Below are positions 50,122 through 59,315 of a stretch of 64,000 nt of DNA, piece after piece. A program made the translations under genes and the position numbers. Source of the stretch: Massilia mucilaginosa (GTDB lineage: Bacteria; Pseudomonadota; Gammaproteobacteria; Burkholderiales; Burkholderiaceae_D); the NCBI RefSeq assembly GCF_011682145.1, contig NZ_WHJH01000023.1:1-64000 (forward strand), written 5' to 3'. A model generated the notes under the pieces. It ran no database searches and was not told the DNA's origin. It saw only the letters and a program-made list of their open reading frames with translations. Every line of letters begins with the position of its first letter. The first letter of the stretch is position 1.

Positions 50122-53007
50122 TCAGGCGACCCGTTTCGCCTCAAGCAGTTGCAGGTGCGACCACAAGGTGGCCAGCAGCGCCTTCGGCAGGCTGGCGGGT
50201 GCGACCAGCTTGTAGCCGCCGCCGAGGGCGCGCACCGCGATGCCATGCACCTCGATCGGGGTGCCGAGATCCATGAACGGCGAACAGAAACCGTTTTCGA
50301 GCCGCACTTCCAGCTGGGCCGCAGGCAGCGGCCATTCATGCCAGTCGATGGACGGCCCATCGCCCACCGGCCCCTGGCGGTAGCCGCACTTGCTGGCAAT
50401 CGCAGCGTAATGTTCCTGGAACACCTTCAGGGCGGCGGGCGCCAGCAGGCGTTCGGCCGTCATCGACGCGGCGGGAGGCAGTTCGGCCGGCGCGCCGGTC
50501 TGGTCGATCAGGGGCGTGAGTTCGTAATCGGCAAAGTTGCTGCGCCATGCCGCGATTTCTCCCGCGCGCGCGGTGGCGGGATGCCACAGGGTGACGTGCG
50601 CATCGGGCGGCAAGGTGACTACCTCGTCGTTCGCTTGCAGCAAGGAAAAGTCTTCGGCGATACGGAAACTGACGCCGGAAGCCCCGTCGGTTTGCCAGAT
50701 CAGGCTGCGGCCCATGATTTTGAGCAACGGATGATCGAGAAACAGCTGGGTCCAGCGCGACGCAGTCCAACTCCTGGCGGTCACGAACGCGGCCAGCATG
50801 CGCGGCGCCTGGAGCTTGGCGACCGCTTTCAGGCTGGCGGACAGGATCTTGAACTGGCTGGCCGCCGCTTCCCATGCCTCTTTCAGGCTGTCTTCCTTGT
50901 TCGCAGGCAGCGATTTCGAGGCCTTGCCTTTGGCGTCGACCAGGCGCAGGCTCAGGTCGCCCTGCAACACCACCTGGTAGCTTTGCGCACCGACCGTCAA
51001 GGTGATGCCCTGGCCGAGCCCGAAATCCGGGGTCAGCTCGTCGAGCAGGTCGCCCAGGCTCAGCTTGCGCCGCGCGGCGGCCGCGCGCAAGGCATAGGCG
51101 GCGGCGTCGACCACCATGCCCTTCACTTTGCGCGATTCGGAAATCTCCAGCACGCGGGCCAGCGCGTAGGGTGAATCGATCAGCTCAAGTTGCTCCACTG
51201 CCACCACCGCGCGCTGTTTCCTGGTTTTGCCCCAGGCGAATACCGTCGCGCTGAGCAGGTCGACGATGCGGTCGTCCGCGCCGCTTGCCGCCAGGCGCAG
51301 CATCCAGCGCATTTTCGGCTCGCCATCGTTGCCGATCCAGGTTTCGGCCAGGCGCTGGGACAGGCGCGCCCGGTTCTCGGGCGACAGTTGCGCCAGCAAG
51401 TCCGTGGCCAGCGGCGGCAGGGCGTCGCTACTGGTCGCGGCCAGGTGCAGGGCGGTGCGTGCCGCGTGGTTGGACAGCGGCTGGAACAGGGCCAGGGTCT
51501 CGGGATTGTCGACCTGGGCGATGGCGACCGACAGGCGCTTGATGACGGACGCCTCGAATTCGATCCGCTCCAGTTCGCTCGTAAACGGGCCGGCTGGCGC
51601 TGGCGCCCGCGCGGCAACGACCGCCGCCGCGCCGGCCTCGGCCGCCTCCAGGCTGGCCAGCAGCGGTGCGGCGCCGGCCTTGTCGGGGTGCGCTTGCAGG
51701 ATGTCCTTGCACACTTTGCGCAGGTTCTTGTTGCGGACCGCCAGCCAGCCGGACCCGGCAATATCATCGATGGCGAGCTTTTTCGCTGCCTTGACCATGG
51801 CCGCGCCGAGCGCTTTCGAGGTGCTCTTGGCGATGACCGTGCCCAGCACCGGCAGCAGGGTGCGCACGATGTCCGTGGTCAGCAGCGGGATGATTTTTTC
51901 CATGCTGGCGCCCGGGATGGTCAGCGCCAGCTCCGGCTGGCCTGACAGCATCGGACGCAGGGTGTCGCGATAGCCGTCCAGCGAGTGGTAACTTTCCAAT
52001 ATCGTCGGCAGCAGCGCCGGCAGCAAGCCCGGATGTTGTTTTTGCCAGATCAGGGTGGCGATCTTGCCCGAAAACAGATAGCTTCTCTCGACCATCAAGG
52101 TGGCAAACAGCGCTTGGTTGTCAGCCATGAGCTGATCGATCGCCTTGAGGAAAACCGCCTGATCGCCTTTGTCGCTGCGGTACAACGTACCCAGTAGTGT
52201 TTCCGCCATCGCCCGCCGGAGTTCCGGCGTGGCCTGCGGCCAGCGCCACACGATCAGCGCGGGATCGCCGATGTCTTGCTGGTGCTTGTCGAAACGCTCC
52301 GGGTGTAGATGAAAGAAATCGTGCCAGGCGAGCCAGCGTTCGCGTCGTGGCAGGGCGTCGCTGCGATGCCTGTGCAGCACGATCGCGTCATCGAAGTAGC
52401 GCTCGTGCTGGGATGCGTAGGCGAGCAGGTCCGCAGGATCGCTCAGGCATCGCATCAGGCGGGTCCGATTGCGGTCGAAGTCCTCCTGCGCTGTGCCGTT
52501 CAGCGCGCGCAGTTCCTGGTTCCATGCGAGCAGGCTGAGCGCTTCATCGCGCGGCATGCCGTCGTACGGCAGCAGTTCGATGATGTTATCGAGCACGAAT
52601 GTTGCGGCTTCTTCGAGGCTGCCGGCCCCGCTACCTGCCGCGGCGGCGGCGATCAGCGTGGTGCAAATCGCGCGCAATTCATGCGAGAACGCGGCGTCGC
52701 GCTGCCGCGCATCCGGGTACGGTTCGGGAAACTGGATATGGCGCGGCGCGGTCAGGCGGAAAAACCGCAGCCACAACTGGCTGCTACGGCGCCAGACGGC
52801 GTGTTCCCGCTCGACGTGTACCAGCTGTTTCAGGACGTAGCGGTCGCATTGCTGGATGAAGGCGATCACTTCCTGCTCGCGGCCGTTCTCGAAGCGCTCG
52901 CCGAGCTCCCTGGCCAGCGCATCTTCGCCGTGGGCTTTGATGCCAATCTCGTTCAATGGTTTTGTGGAAAGGAGGGTATCGTTCACGGTCTGTTCTTGTT
53001 CGTTCAT
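50122..53007 (-). CDS. DUF4132 domain protein, second paralogue (YehI-like)
   Basis: A 961-residue protein. Most of its length is helical HEAT/ARM-like repeat (for example PETLALFQPLSNHAARTALHLA, then SPENRARLSQRLAETWIG). Toward the C-terminus comes the DUF4132 core with LLDELTPDFGLGQGITL, LQGDLSLRLVDAKGKASKSLP, RMLAAFVTARSWTASRWTQLF and LLKIMGRSLIW, then IAEDFSLLQANDEVVTLP. No enzymatic motif is known. It is strongly similar to the gene on either side, evidence of tandem duplication. Shine-Dalgarno AGGA present. In E. coli the homologue YehI lies beside yehL-yehM-yehP-yehQ. Confidence 0.85.
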   Translation of the reverse strand: MNEQEQTVNDTLLSTKPLNEIGIKAHGEDALARELGERFENGREQEVIAFIQQCDRYVLKQLVHVEREHAVWRRSSQLWLRFFRLTAPRHIQFPEPYPDARQRDAAFSHELRAICTTLIAAAAAGSGAGSLEEAATFVLDNIIELLPYDGMPRDEALSLLAWNQELRALNGTAQEDFDRNRTRLMRCLSDPADLLAYASQHERYFDDAIVLHRHRSDALPRRERWLAWHDFFHLHPERFDKHQQDIGDPALIVWRWPQATPELRRAMAETLLGTLYRSDKGDQAVFLKAIDQLMADNQALFATLMVERSYLFSGKIATLIWQKQHPGLLPALLPTILESYHSLDGYRDTLRPMLSGQPELALTIPGASMEKIIPLLTTDIVRTLLPVLGTVIAKSTSKALGAAMVKAAKKLAIDDIAGSGWLAVRNKNLRKVCKDILQAHPDKAGAAPLLASLEAAEAGAAAVVAARAPAPAGPFTSELERIEFEASVIKRLSVAIAQVDNPETLALFQPLSNHAARTALHLAATSSDALPPLATDLLAQLSPENRARLSQRLAETWIGNDGEPKMRWMLRLAASGADDRIVDLLSATVFAWGKTRKQRAVVAVEQLELIDSPYALARVLEISESRKVKGMVVDAAAYALRAAAARRKLSLGDLLDELTPDFGLGQGITLTVGAQSYQVVLQGDLSLRLVDAKGKASKSLPANKEDSLKEAWEAAASQFKILSASLKAVAKLQAPRMLAAFVTARSWTASRWTQLFLDHPLLKIMGRSLIWQTDGASGVSFRIAEDFSLLQANDEVVTLPPDAHVTLWHPATARAGEIAAWRSNFADYELTPLIDQTGAPAELPPAASMTAERLLAPAALKVFQEHYAAIASKCGYRQGPVGDGPSIDWHEWPLPAAQLEVRLENGFCSPFMDLGTPIEVHGIAVRALGGGYKLVAPASLPKALLATLWSHLQLLEAKRVA

Positions 53008-53016
53008 GATCCTGGT

Positions 53017-55881
53017 CTATTGGTTGCGCTTGGCGTCAAGTAATTGTAAATGCGACCACAAGGTGGCCAGCAGGGGCGCGGGCAGGCTGGCCGGCGGCAC
53101 GGCCGCGCCGGTGCCGGTGTTCCATATCCGGATCCCGCGGACCTCGATCGGCTTGCCGAGTTCCATCATCGGCGAGCAGTAACCGTTTTCCAGATGCACC
53201 GCCAGCTGCGCCGCCGGCAGATGCCATTCGTGCCAGTCGATCGACGGCCCGTCGTTCACCGGCCCCTTGCGGTAGCCGCAGCGGGTCAGGGTCGCCGCCA
53301 GCTGTTCCTGCACCACGCTCAGGCCGGCCGGCGCCAGCACGTGCTCGGCGCTCATCGATGCCTCGGGCGGCAGGGCAGCCGGCGCGCCGATCTGGTCGAT
53401 CAGGGCCACGATCTCGTAGTCGGCAAAATTGCTGCGCCAGGCCTCCGCTTCACCAGCGCGCGCGCTGGCCGGATGCCACAGGCTGAGCTGTGCATCGGGC
53501 GGCAAGGCGAGCACCTCGTCGTTGGCTTGCAGCAGCGAAAAGTCCTCGGCGATGCGAAAACTGCGCGCATGCTCGCCCTGGATTTGCCAGATCAGGCTGC
53601 GGCCCATGATCTTGAGCACCGCGTGATCGAGAAACAGCTGGGTCCAACGCGCCGCGCTCCAGGTCTTGGCGGTGACCAGGGCGGCCAGCATGCGCGGCGC
53701 TTGCAGTTTAGCCACCGCTTTCAGGCTGGCGCTGATCGTCTTGAACTGGCTGCTCGCCATGTCCCAGGCCTCGCGCGTGGCGTCATCCTTGTTCGCTGGC
53801 AGGGTTTTCGACACCTTGCCCTTGGCGTCGACCAGGCGCAGGCACAGGTCGCCCTGGAGGACGATGCGGTAACTGGCGTCGCCGACCGTGAGCGAGATGC
53901 CCTGGCCGAGGCCGAAGTCCGGGGTCAGCTCGTCGAGCAGTTCGGCCAGGGCCAGCTTGCGCCGCGCGGCTGCCGCTTTGAGCGCATCGAGCGCCGCCTC
54001 GGGGATCATGCCCCTGACCTTTTTCGACTCCGAAATTTCCAGCACCCGCGCCAGCGCATACAGCGAATCGATGCCCGCCAGTTGCTCCACGGCGATCACG
54101 GCGCGCTGCTTGCGCGTCTTGGCCCAGCTGAACACCGTCTCGCTGAGCAGGTCGACGATGCGGTCGTCCGCGCCTTCGACGGCCAGTTGCAGTACAAAGC
54201 GCAGCTTGGGATTGCCCTCGCTGCCAATCCACACTTGCACCAGATGCAGCGCCAGGCGCGCGCGCGCTTCGGCCGGCAGTTGCGCCAGCAGGGCCCCGGC
54301 CAGCGGCGGCAAGCCGTCGTCGCCGGTCGCGGCCAGGTGCAGCGCGGCGCGCGCCGCGTGTTCGGACAGCGGCTGGAACATCGCCAGCAGTTCCGGATTG
54401 TCGAGCGGCTTGATGGCGGCCGACCAGCGCTTGATGCCGGTCGCCTGCGTTTCCAGGCGCGCCAGTGCGGCCTCGCCCGTCTGGGGCTCGGCGGACGGCG
54501 TGCCCCGGGCCAGGTGCGCCTCCACCGAACTTGCCGTTGCCGCGTCGAGCTGGCCGGCGGCGAGCATGGCCGCCAGCAGGGGGCTGGCGCTGGCCTGGTC
54601 CGGATGGGCAATGAGCAGGTCCTTGCAGGCCAGGCGCAGGTTTTTGTTGCGTACGTTCAGCCAGCCGGCTTGGACGATATCGGCGATGGCCAGCGTTTTG
54701 GCCGCCTCGGCGATGGCTTCGCGCAGCGATTTCGAGGTACTTTTGCCGATCAGGGTGCCCACGTCCGGCAGCACAGTGCGCAGCAGCTCCGCGCCCAGCA
54801 GCGGGATCAGCTGGTCCAGGTTGGCCGCTACCGCGCTTTGCATCAGATCGGGCCTGCTGGAGAGCATCTCCAGCACCAGCTCGCGGTATTGCCCCACCGA
54901 ATCGCGGGACCCCGTCATCAATGGCATGAGAATAGCCACCAGGCCGGGGTATTGGCGTTGCCAGATCAGGGTGGCGGTGGCCAGGTTGAAGTTGTAGGGC
55001 CGCTCGCGCAGCGCGATGCCGATGAAGGCTTCATCGGTGCGCACCAGTTGATCGATGGTCTCGGCGACACACGCCTGGTCGGCGCCGTCATACCAGCGCA
55101 TCATCTGCAGCAGGCTGGCGAGCATGTCTTCGCGCAGTGTGGGCGGGGCGGCGTCCCAGCGCCGCAGGATCAGCGCCGGATCGCCGAGTGCGCTGTGATG
55201 GCGGTCGATGTACTCCGGGTATTGCTGGAAGAAATCGTGCCACGGCAACCAGCGCGTGCGCAGGTCGCCCGCTGGCGCGCGGTCCTTGAAGACCTGCAGC
55301 GCCGTCTCGAAGTAGCGCTCAGCCGTGGCGGACAGGGCGATCAGGTCCGCCGTGTCGTCCAGGGTCCGGACCAGGTGGTGGACGCTGTTGTAGCCCTGGC
55401 CATCGGTCCAGCCCGCGGCACGGCTCAGGGCCAGGTTCCATTCCAGCAGATTGAACACGCGCTTGCGCGGGATGCCGGGATACGCCAGGCGGTCGATAAT
55501 ATTGCGCATGACGAAAATGAGGGCATCCTTGCGGGCGCCGGTGCCGGCCAGGTACTGCTCGGCCAGCTCGCACAATTCGCGCGAAAAGGCTTCGTTGCGC
55601 TGCCTGCCAGCCTCCCATGCTTCGCGCAGCAGAACGCCGCGCGGCACGGTCACCCGCGCCAGCGCCAGCCAAATCGCCGCATCGGTTTCCCACGCAAGAT
55701 CGCCGCTTGCATACCCCAGCTGATTCAAGACCGATTCGTCGCATTCCCTCAAGAAATCGACGACTTCCTGTTCGCGCCCATTCTTCAGGCGCAGGCTGAT
55801 TTCGCCGGCCAGGACGTCGCGGTTGGCATAGCTGCCGTCGATCTCGGCGAGCGGGGTTGCGGAGAGTGGCGTATCGGTCAT
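53017..55881 (-). CDS. DUF4132 domain protein, first paralogue (YehI-like)
   Basis: A 954-residue protein with the same architecture as its downstream neighbour: a long helical-repeat body, then the DUF4132 core (LTPDFGLGQGISL at about 655, IMGRSLIW at about 762, IAEDFSLLQAND at about 778) and a C-terminal domain ending LLATLWSHLQLLDAKRN. It is the first gene of the eight-gene operon. The ATG at 55881 (MTDTPLSATPLAEI) was chosen because it aligns with the second paralogue's N-terminus; a longer frame to 55968 adds an unrelated Cys-containing leader. The roughly 150 bp upstream should contain the operon promoter, though no strong consensus was seen. Confidence 0.85.
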   Translation of the reverse strand: MTDTPLSATPLAEIDGSYANRDVLAGEISLRLKNGREQEVVDFLRECDESVLNQLGYASGDLAWETDAAIWLALARVTVPRGVLLREAWEAGRQRNEAFSRELCELAEQYLAGTGARKDALIFVMRNIIDRLAYPGIPRKRVFNLLEWNLALSRAAGWTDGQGYNSVHHLVRTLDDTADLIALSATAERYFETALQVFKDRAPAGDLRTRWLPWHDFFQQYPEYIDRHHSALGDPALILRRWDAAPPTLREDMLASLLQMMRWYDGADQACVAETIDQLVRTDEAFIGIALRERPYNFNLATATLIWQRQYPGLVAILMPLMTGSRDSVGQYRELVLEMLSSRPDLMQSAVAANLDQLIPLLGAELLRTVLPDVGTLIGKSTSKSLREAIAEAAKTLAIADIVQAGWLNVRNKNLRLACKDLLIAHPDQASASPLLAAMLAAGQLDAATASSVEAHLARGTPSAEPQTGEAALARLETQATGIKRWSAAIKPLDNPELLAMFQPLSEHAARAALHLAATGDDGLPPLAGALLAQLPAEARARLALHLVQVWIGSEGNPKLRFVLQLAVEGADDRIVDLLSETVFSWAKTRKQRAVIAVEQLAGIDSLYALARVLEISESKKVRGMIPEAALDALKAAAARRKLALAELLDELTPDFGLGQGISLTVGDASYRIVLQGDLCLRLVDAKGKVSKTLPANKDDATREAWDMASSQFKTISASLKAVAKLQAPRMLAALVTAKTWSAARWTQLFLDHAVLKIMGRSLIWQIQGEHARSFRIAEDFSLLQANDEVLALPPDAQLSLWHPASARAGEAEAWRSNFADYEIVALIDQIGAPAALPPEASMSAEHVLAPAGLSVVQEQLAATLTRCGYRKGPVNDGPSIDWHEWHLPAAQLAVHLENGYCSPMMELGKPIEVRGIRIWNTGTGAAVPPASLPAPLLATLWSHLQLLDAKRNQ

Positions 55882-56030
55882 GGAAGCTTTCGGTTCAGTG
55901 GGCGGGGCGCCGCCCAGGACATGAAAAATGGAATTGTAGCAGTTGAGAAACTTGCTGTGATTACACATTTGAAGTTCTGCCAGGCGCGTACCCGAGCGGG
56001 CGTCGGGCTGCGCCTGGACTGGCTGGCGGC

Positions 56031-57215
56031 CTATTTGACCGCGGCCAGGATGGTGCGGTCGAGCACGTCGAAGGGAAATGCGGCCTTGCTCAGGTTGTAA
56101 TTCTCGCCGGTGAACACGGCGACGATCTCGAGTGCCGGGACGATCATGATGAACTGGCCGCCGTTGCCGTCGGCGTAGATGACGTCATAGGATGTACCTT
56201 TGACTGTCTCTACACTGCGCCACCACAAGTAGCCGTAACCATTGCGTTGCGGCAGGCTGGCAAACTGCGTGTGCTGGCGCGTCGATTCGGCGATCCACGC
56301 CGCCGATACCAGCTGCTTGCCATTCCACTGTCCCTTTTGCAAGACCAGTTGGCCGAGCCTGGCCATGTCGCGCGGGCGCAGCTGGATATGGCCGCCGGTG
56401 TCGGTCTGGGCGCCGTTGTCGAACGAGGCCCACCTGGCGCTCTTGATGTTCAGCGGGCCGAACAGGAATTCGTCGGCGAACGCCGGAATCGGCTTCTTGC
56501 TGGCCACGGCGATCACGCGGCCCAGCGCGACCGGATTGCCGGTGCAGTAGCGCGTCACGCTGCCGGGCGCGGCGTTCGCCTGGATGCCGGTGTAGAAACG
56601 CAGCCAGTCGGTCTGCTGGTACATCTTGTCTTCGTGGCCGGGCGAACTGGCGCTCCAGTCATTGCAGTCGAGCCCGCTGCGCATGGTGAGCAGGTCGTCG
56701 AGCTTGGGGCCGAGCCGGAACGCCGGCGCGTTAGGATACAGGGGGGCAAGGTAGCTGCCCAGCGTATCGCTCACGGCGCCGACCACGCGCTGGTCAATCG
56801 CCACCCCCATCATCAGCGAGGTGATACTTTTGGTCGCCGAACGGAGGTCGTGCAGGGTGTCCTTGTCGTAGCCGTTCCAGTAATGTTCCAGCACCGGCTT
56901 GCCGTAGCGCGTGACCAGCATGCTCGACATGCCATGGCTGGCGGCGTCGGGCAGCTTGGCGACGCCATCGGCCAGCACGGCCCCGTCCATGCCGACCTCG
57001 GCGGCGGGGACCAGGGTCCAGTTGTCGCCCGGGTTGGGCGCGACCCGGACCCTGGTATCGGCATTGTTGCCGTTCGTGCCGCCGGGATTGCTTTTGCCGC
57101 CATCGCCGCCGCCGCAGCCGCTCATGGCGGCGACCATGGCCAGCAGGCAGGCGAGGGCGCCGGTGGAGCACGCAGGCGGGCGCGGGGACAAGCGTTTGGA
57201 CTGGGTATTGTTCAA
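56031..57215 (-). CDS. Beta-lactamase-fold serine hydrolase, lipoprotein
   Basis: A 394-residue protein with a lipoprotein signal (MVAAMSGC, Cys34) and a Gly/Asn-rich spacer. The serine-hydrolase nucleophile motif SATK is at 126-129 (LRSATKSITSLMMG). A degenerate second motif appears as RYCTGNP (about 231) in place of YxN, and GNGGQF replaces the HxG/KTG motif. It is therefore a family S12/beta-lactamase-fold enzyme, probably an esterase or amidase at the outer membrane. It is unrelated in sequence to the hydrolase at 7761 beyond the fold. It follows the DUF4132 operon on the same strand but is separated by the operon's promoter region. Confidence 0.82.
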   Translation of the reverse strand: MNNTQSKRLSPRPPACSTGALACLLAMVAAMSGCGGGDGGKSNPGGTNGNNADTRVRVAPNPGDNWTLVPAAEVGMDGAVLADGVAKLPDAASHGMSSMLVTRYGKPVLEHYWNGYDKDTLHDLRSATKSITSLMMGVAIDQRVVGAVSDTLGSYLAPLYPNAPAFRLGPKLDDLLTMRSGLDCNDWSASSPGHEDKMYQQTDWLRFYTGIQANAAPGSVTRYCTGNPVALGRVIAVASKKPIPAFADEFLFGPLNIKSARWASFDNGAQTDTGGHIQLRPRDMARLGQLVLQKGQWNGKQLVSAAWIAESTRQHTQFASLPQRNGYGYLWWRSVETVKGTSYDVIYADGNGGQFIMIVPALEIVAVFTGENYNLSKAAFPFDVLDRTILAAVK

Positions 57216-57432
57216 AGTATCTCCATGTAATTATCGGCTTGTCTTTACAGCGACAAGGGCCCCAATTACATCACACGTACGATACTTCCGGTAATCAATA
57301 TTTCTTTCGATAACATTGCGTTGCGGTCAAGGCGCGCCGCAGCGGACGCCGCACGCCGGGCTGGCGGCTTCGAGCGAGGGATCGGCCGGGCGCAGGTCGC
57401 AGCCATGCGGCCCGGTGGCGGGCCAGAGAGCG

Positions 57433-58236
57433 TCAATCCCACTGAGGTGCCAGCCCGGCAGGACTGACTTCGCGCCCGTTGCGCTCCAGCGAGGCAATCC
57501 GGGCCATGTCGTCCGCGCTCAAACGCATTGCCTGTGCCTTCAGGTTGCTGGCCAGATTCTCACGCCGGGTTGACGACGGGATCACGGCATAGCCAAGTTG
57601 CAGTGCCCACGCCAGCGCTACCTGGGCCGGCGTGGCCTGGTGGCCGCTGGCGATTTCCATGATCACCGGGTCGCTCAGCACCTTGCCGTAGGCGAGCGTC
57701 ATGTAGGACGTGACGGGAATGCGCTGTTCCCGCAGCCAGGCGACGAGTGTGCGGTTTTGCAGGTAGGGACTCAGTTCGATCTGGTTGGTGGCGATGGCGT
57801 CCTTGCCGACGGCGCCGATGGCCAGCCCGGTATCGGCGATATTGAAGTTGGAAACGCCGATCAGGTGCGTCAGCCCTTGCTGGCGGGCGCGCGCCAGGGT
57901 CGTTACGGCCGCCTCGACCGATACGCCTTTGCCTAGCGCCGGCCAGTGGATCAGGGTCAGGTCGACCGCGTCCAGACGTAGTTTGTCCAGGCTTTCTTGC
58001 AGGCTGGGGACTAGTTTGTCGTCGGCGTAGTTGTCGACCCAGATCTTGGTGGTGATGAACAGCTCGCTGCGCGGCACACCGGATTCGGCGATCGCCTGGC
58101 CGACCTCGGCTTCATTGCCGTAGATTTGCGCGGTATCGATGGCGCGGTAGCCCAGTTCGAGCGCGTTGCGCACCGAATCGATGACAACTTGCCCTTGCAG
58201 GCGAAAGGTGCCGGCGCCAAAAGTCGGAATGCTCAT
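57433..58236 (-). CDS. dkgB: 2,5-diketo-D-gluconate reductase B (aldo/keto reductase)
   Basis: A 267-residue NADPH-dependent aldo/keto reductase, the same length as E. coli DkgB and similar throughout as I recall it ([33 protein letters not shown] at the start, LAPQWD at the end). The catalytic tetrad residues appear in [13 protein letters not shown] (Asp, Tyr), ITTKIW (Lys) and LTLIHWPA (His). It reduces 2,5-diketogluconate and methylglyoxal-type carbonyls. The ATG at 58236 gives the family N-terminus MSIPTFG; the longer frame upstream is not supported. Monocistronic. Confidence 0.92.
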   Translation of the reverse strand: MSIPTFGAGTFRLQGQVVIDSVRNALELGYRAIDTAQIYGNEAEVGQAIAESGVPRSELFITTKIWVDNYADDKLVPSLQESLDKLRLDAVDLTLIHWPALGKGVSVEAAVTTLARARQQGLTHLIGVSNFNIADTGLAIGAVGKDAIATNQIELSPYLQNRTLVAWLREQRIPVTSYMTLAYGKVLSDPVIMEIASGHQATPAQVALAWALQLGYAVIPSSTRRENLASNLKAQAMRLSADDMARIASLERNGREVSPAGLAPQWD

Positions 58237-58369
58237 GTGAATGTCCTGGTTCGTGTTGAAAGTCGATCCAGTATGGGCCGAAGCGGGTTGCTGAAACAGT
58301 GGCGGGTGGACACAAGATCTGTGCTTCCAGGTCAAATGTGGGTGCTCCAAAGGTCCTTTCCACGCTTGA

Positions 58370-59056
58370 TTACGTGGACAGACGCGAGAATCGGAAATCG
58401 CAGTGGGTCGCGCCGCCAGCCAAGGTTTGCGTCCTTTCCAGGCGGATGCCACGGGTAGCATAGGCGTCGACATCGAGCCCGCAAATGTTCGGCAAAATCT
58501 CCTCGTCTCCATGGCGGGCTGCGAATTTGCAAAAGCCGCAAGCGGTGTAGTTGATGCCGAATTCAAAGTTATCACCCGGTCCAGGTTCGACAAAATCGCA
58601 GACGAAATCTTGCGGAAACTCGGACTGATGGCTGGCTGTAACACTTTTCGCAGCGTGCTCGCGCAGCAGGGACTGATTTTCCGGCGACATGAATTGACGG
58701 CCCGAGGCGAGACGTTCCGCTTCGGGCACGGTGAGCAACTGCGTTTTGTAGGTCTTGCGTTCGATGTCGCCGATCACCGGCAGCGGCAGGCCGCGTCGTC
58801 GAAGTACGCGGCTGATGGCCATAAAGCCGATGAGACGCATGAAAAAGTCGCTCATACGGCTTGCCGTGCCGCCGACATAGGGCATACGGGTCAGCACGAC
58901 GGCAAATTCGCCCATCACCTCAAGCCTGATCTCATCGATATCGGATAGCTGCATGCACTCGCACAAGAGCGGTTCGGCAAGGTCGAGGCGATGGCGCATG
59001 GCGGCCTCCATTGCAGCGCGATGCGACTCGTAAAAGGGATGGATGATCTCAGTCAC
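58370..59056 (-). CDS. L-2-amino-thiazoline-4-carboxylate hydrolase family protein
   Basis: A 228-residue protein resembling the ATC hydrolase family, whose named member opens the thiazoline ring of L-2-amino-delta2-thiazoline-4-carboxylate on the way to L-cysteine. Matching elements are the C-terminal [35 protein letters not shown], and the closing [18 protein letters not shown]. Three Cys (CGFC, NIC) and CDF are probable functional residues. The GTG at 59056 is preferred, with GAGAGG about 8 nt upstream; the long frame to 59290 is unsupported. It is divergent from the OsmC-YcaO gene, another protein linked to azoline chemistry. Confidence 0.8.
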   Translation of the reverse strand: MTEIIHPFYESHRAAMEAAMRHRLDLAEPLLCECMQLSDIDEIRLEVMGEFAVVLTRMPYVGGTASRMSDFFMRLIGFMAISRVLRRRGLPLPVIGDIERKTYKTQLLTVPEAERLASGRQFMSPENQSLLREHAAKSVTASHQSEFPQDFVCDFVEPGPGDNFEFGINYTACGFCKFAARHGDEEILPNICGLDVDAYATRGIRLERTQTLAGGATHCDFRFSRLST

Positions 59057-59315
59057 GGGACACCTCTCTGATATACACATCAATATCGCCCATCGGCTTC
59101 TGCGCCGGGGGGCGTCCGCGCGGCCGCTGGCAGCGCGGCGGAATTGGGGGGCACCGATCGGATTGTACCGGCTCTCGCTGACGCTTTCCATCCAGTTCAC
59201 AGGCTTTCCCGACTGGAGGTGATCGCCTCGACAAGGTCGACGGCAGCTATGCTGTGAGGGCAAAAGCGACGATAATGCTGGCTCACCCATTTGAACACTC
59301 TTTTAGAATTCCCCC

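Noticed and set aside
53050-56100. Plus-strand 1016-codon frame
   Set aside because: It is antisense to the first DUF4132 gene. Its translation is rich in Arg, Gln, Gly and His with no domains, the usual shadow of a GC-rich gene.
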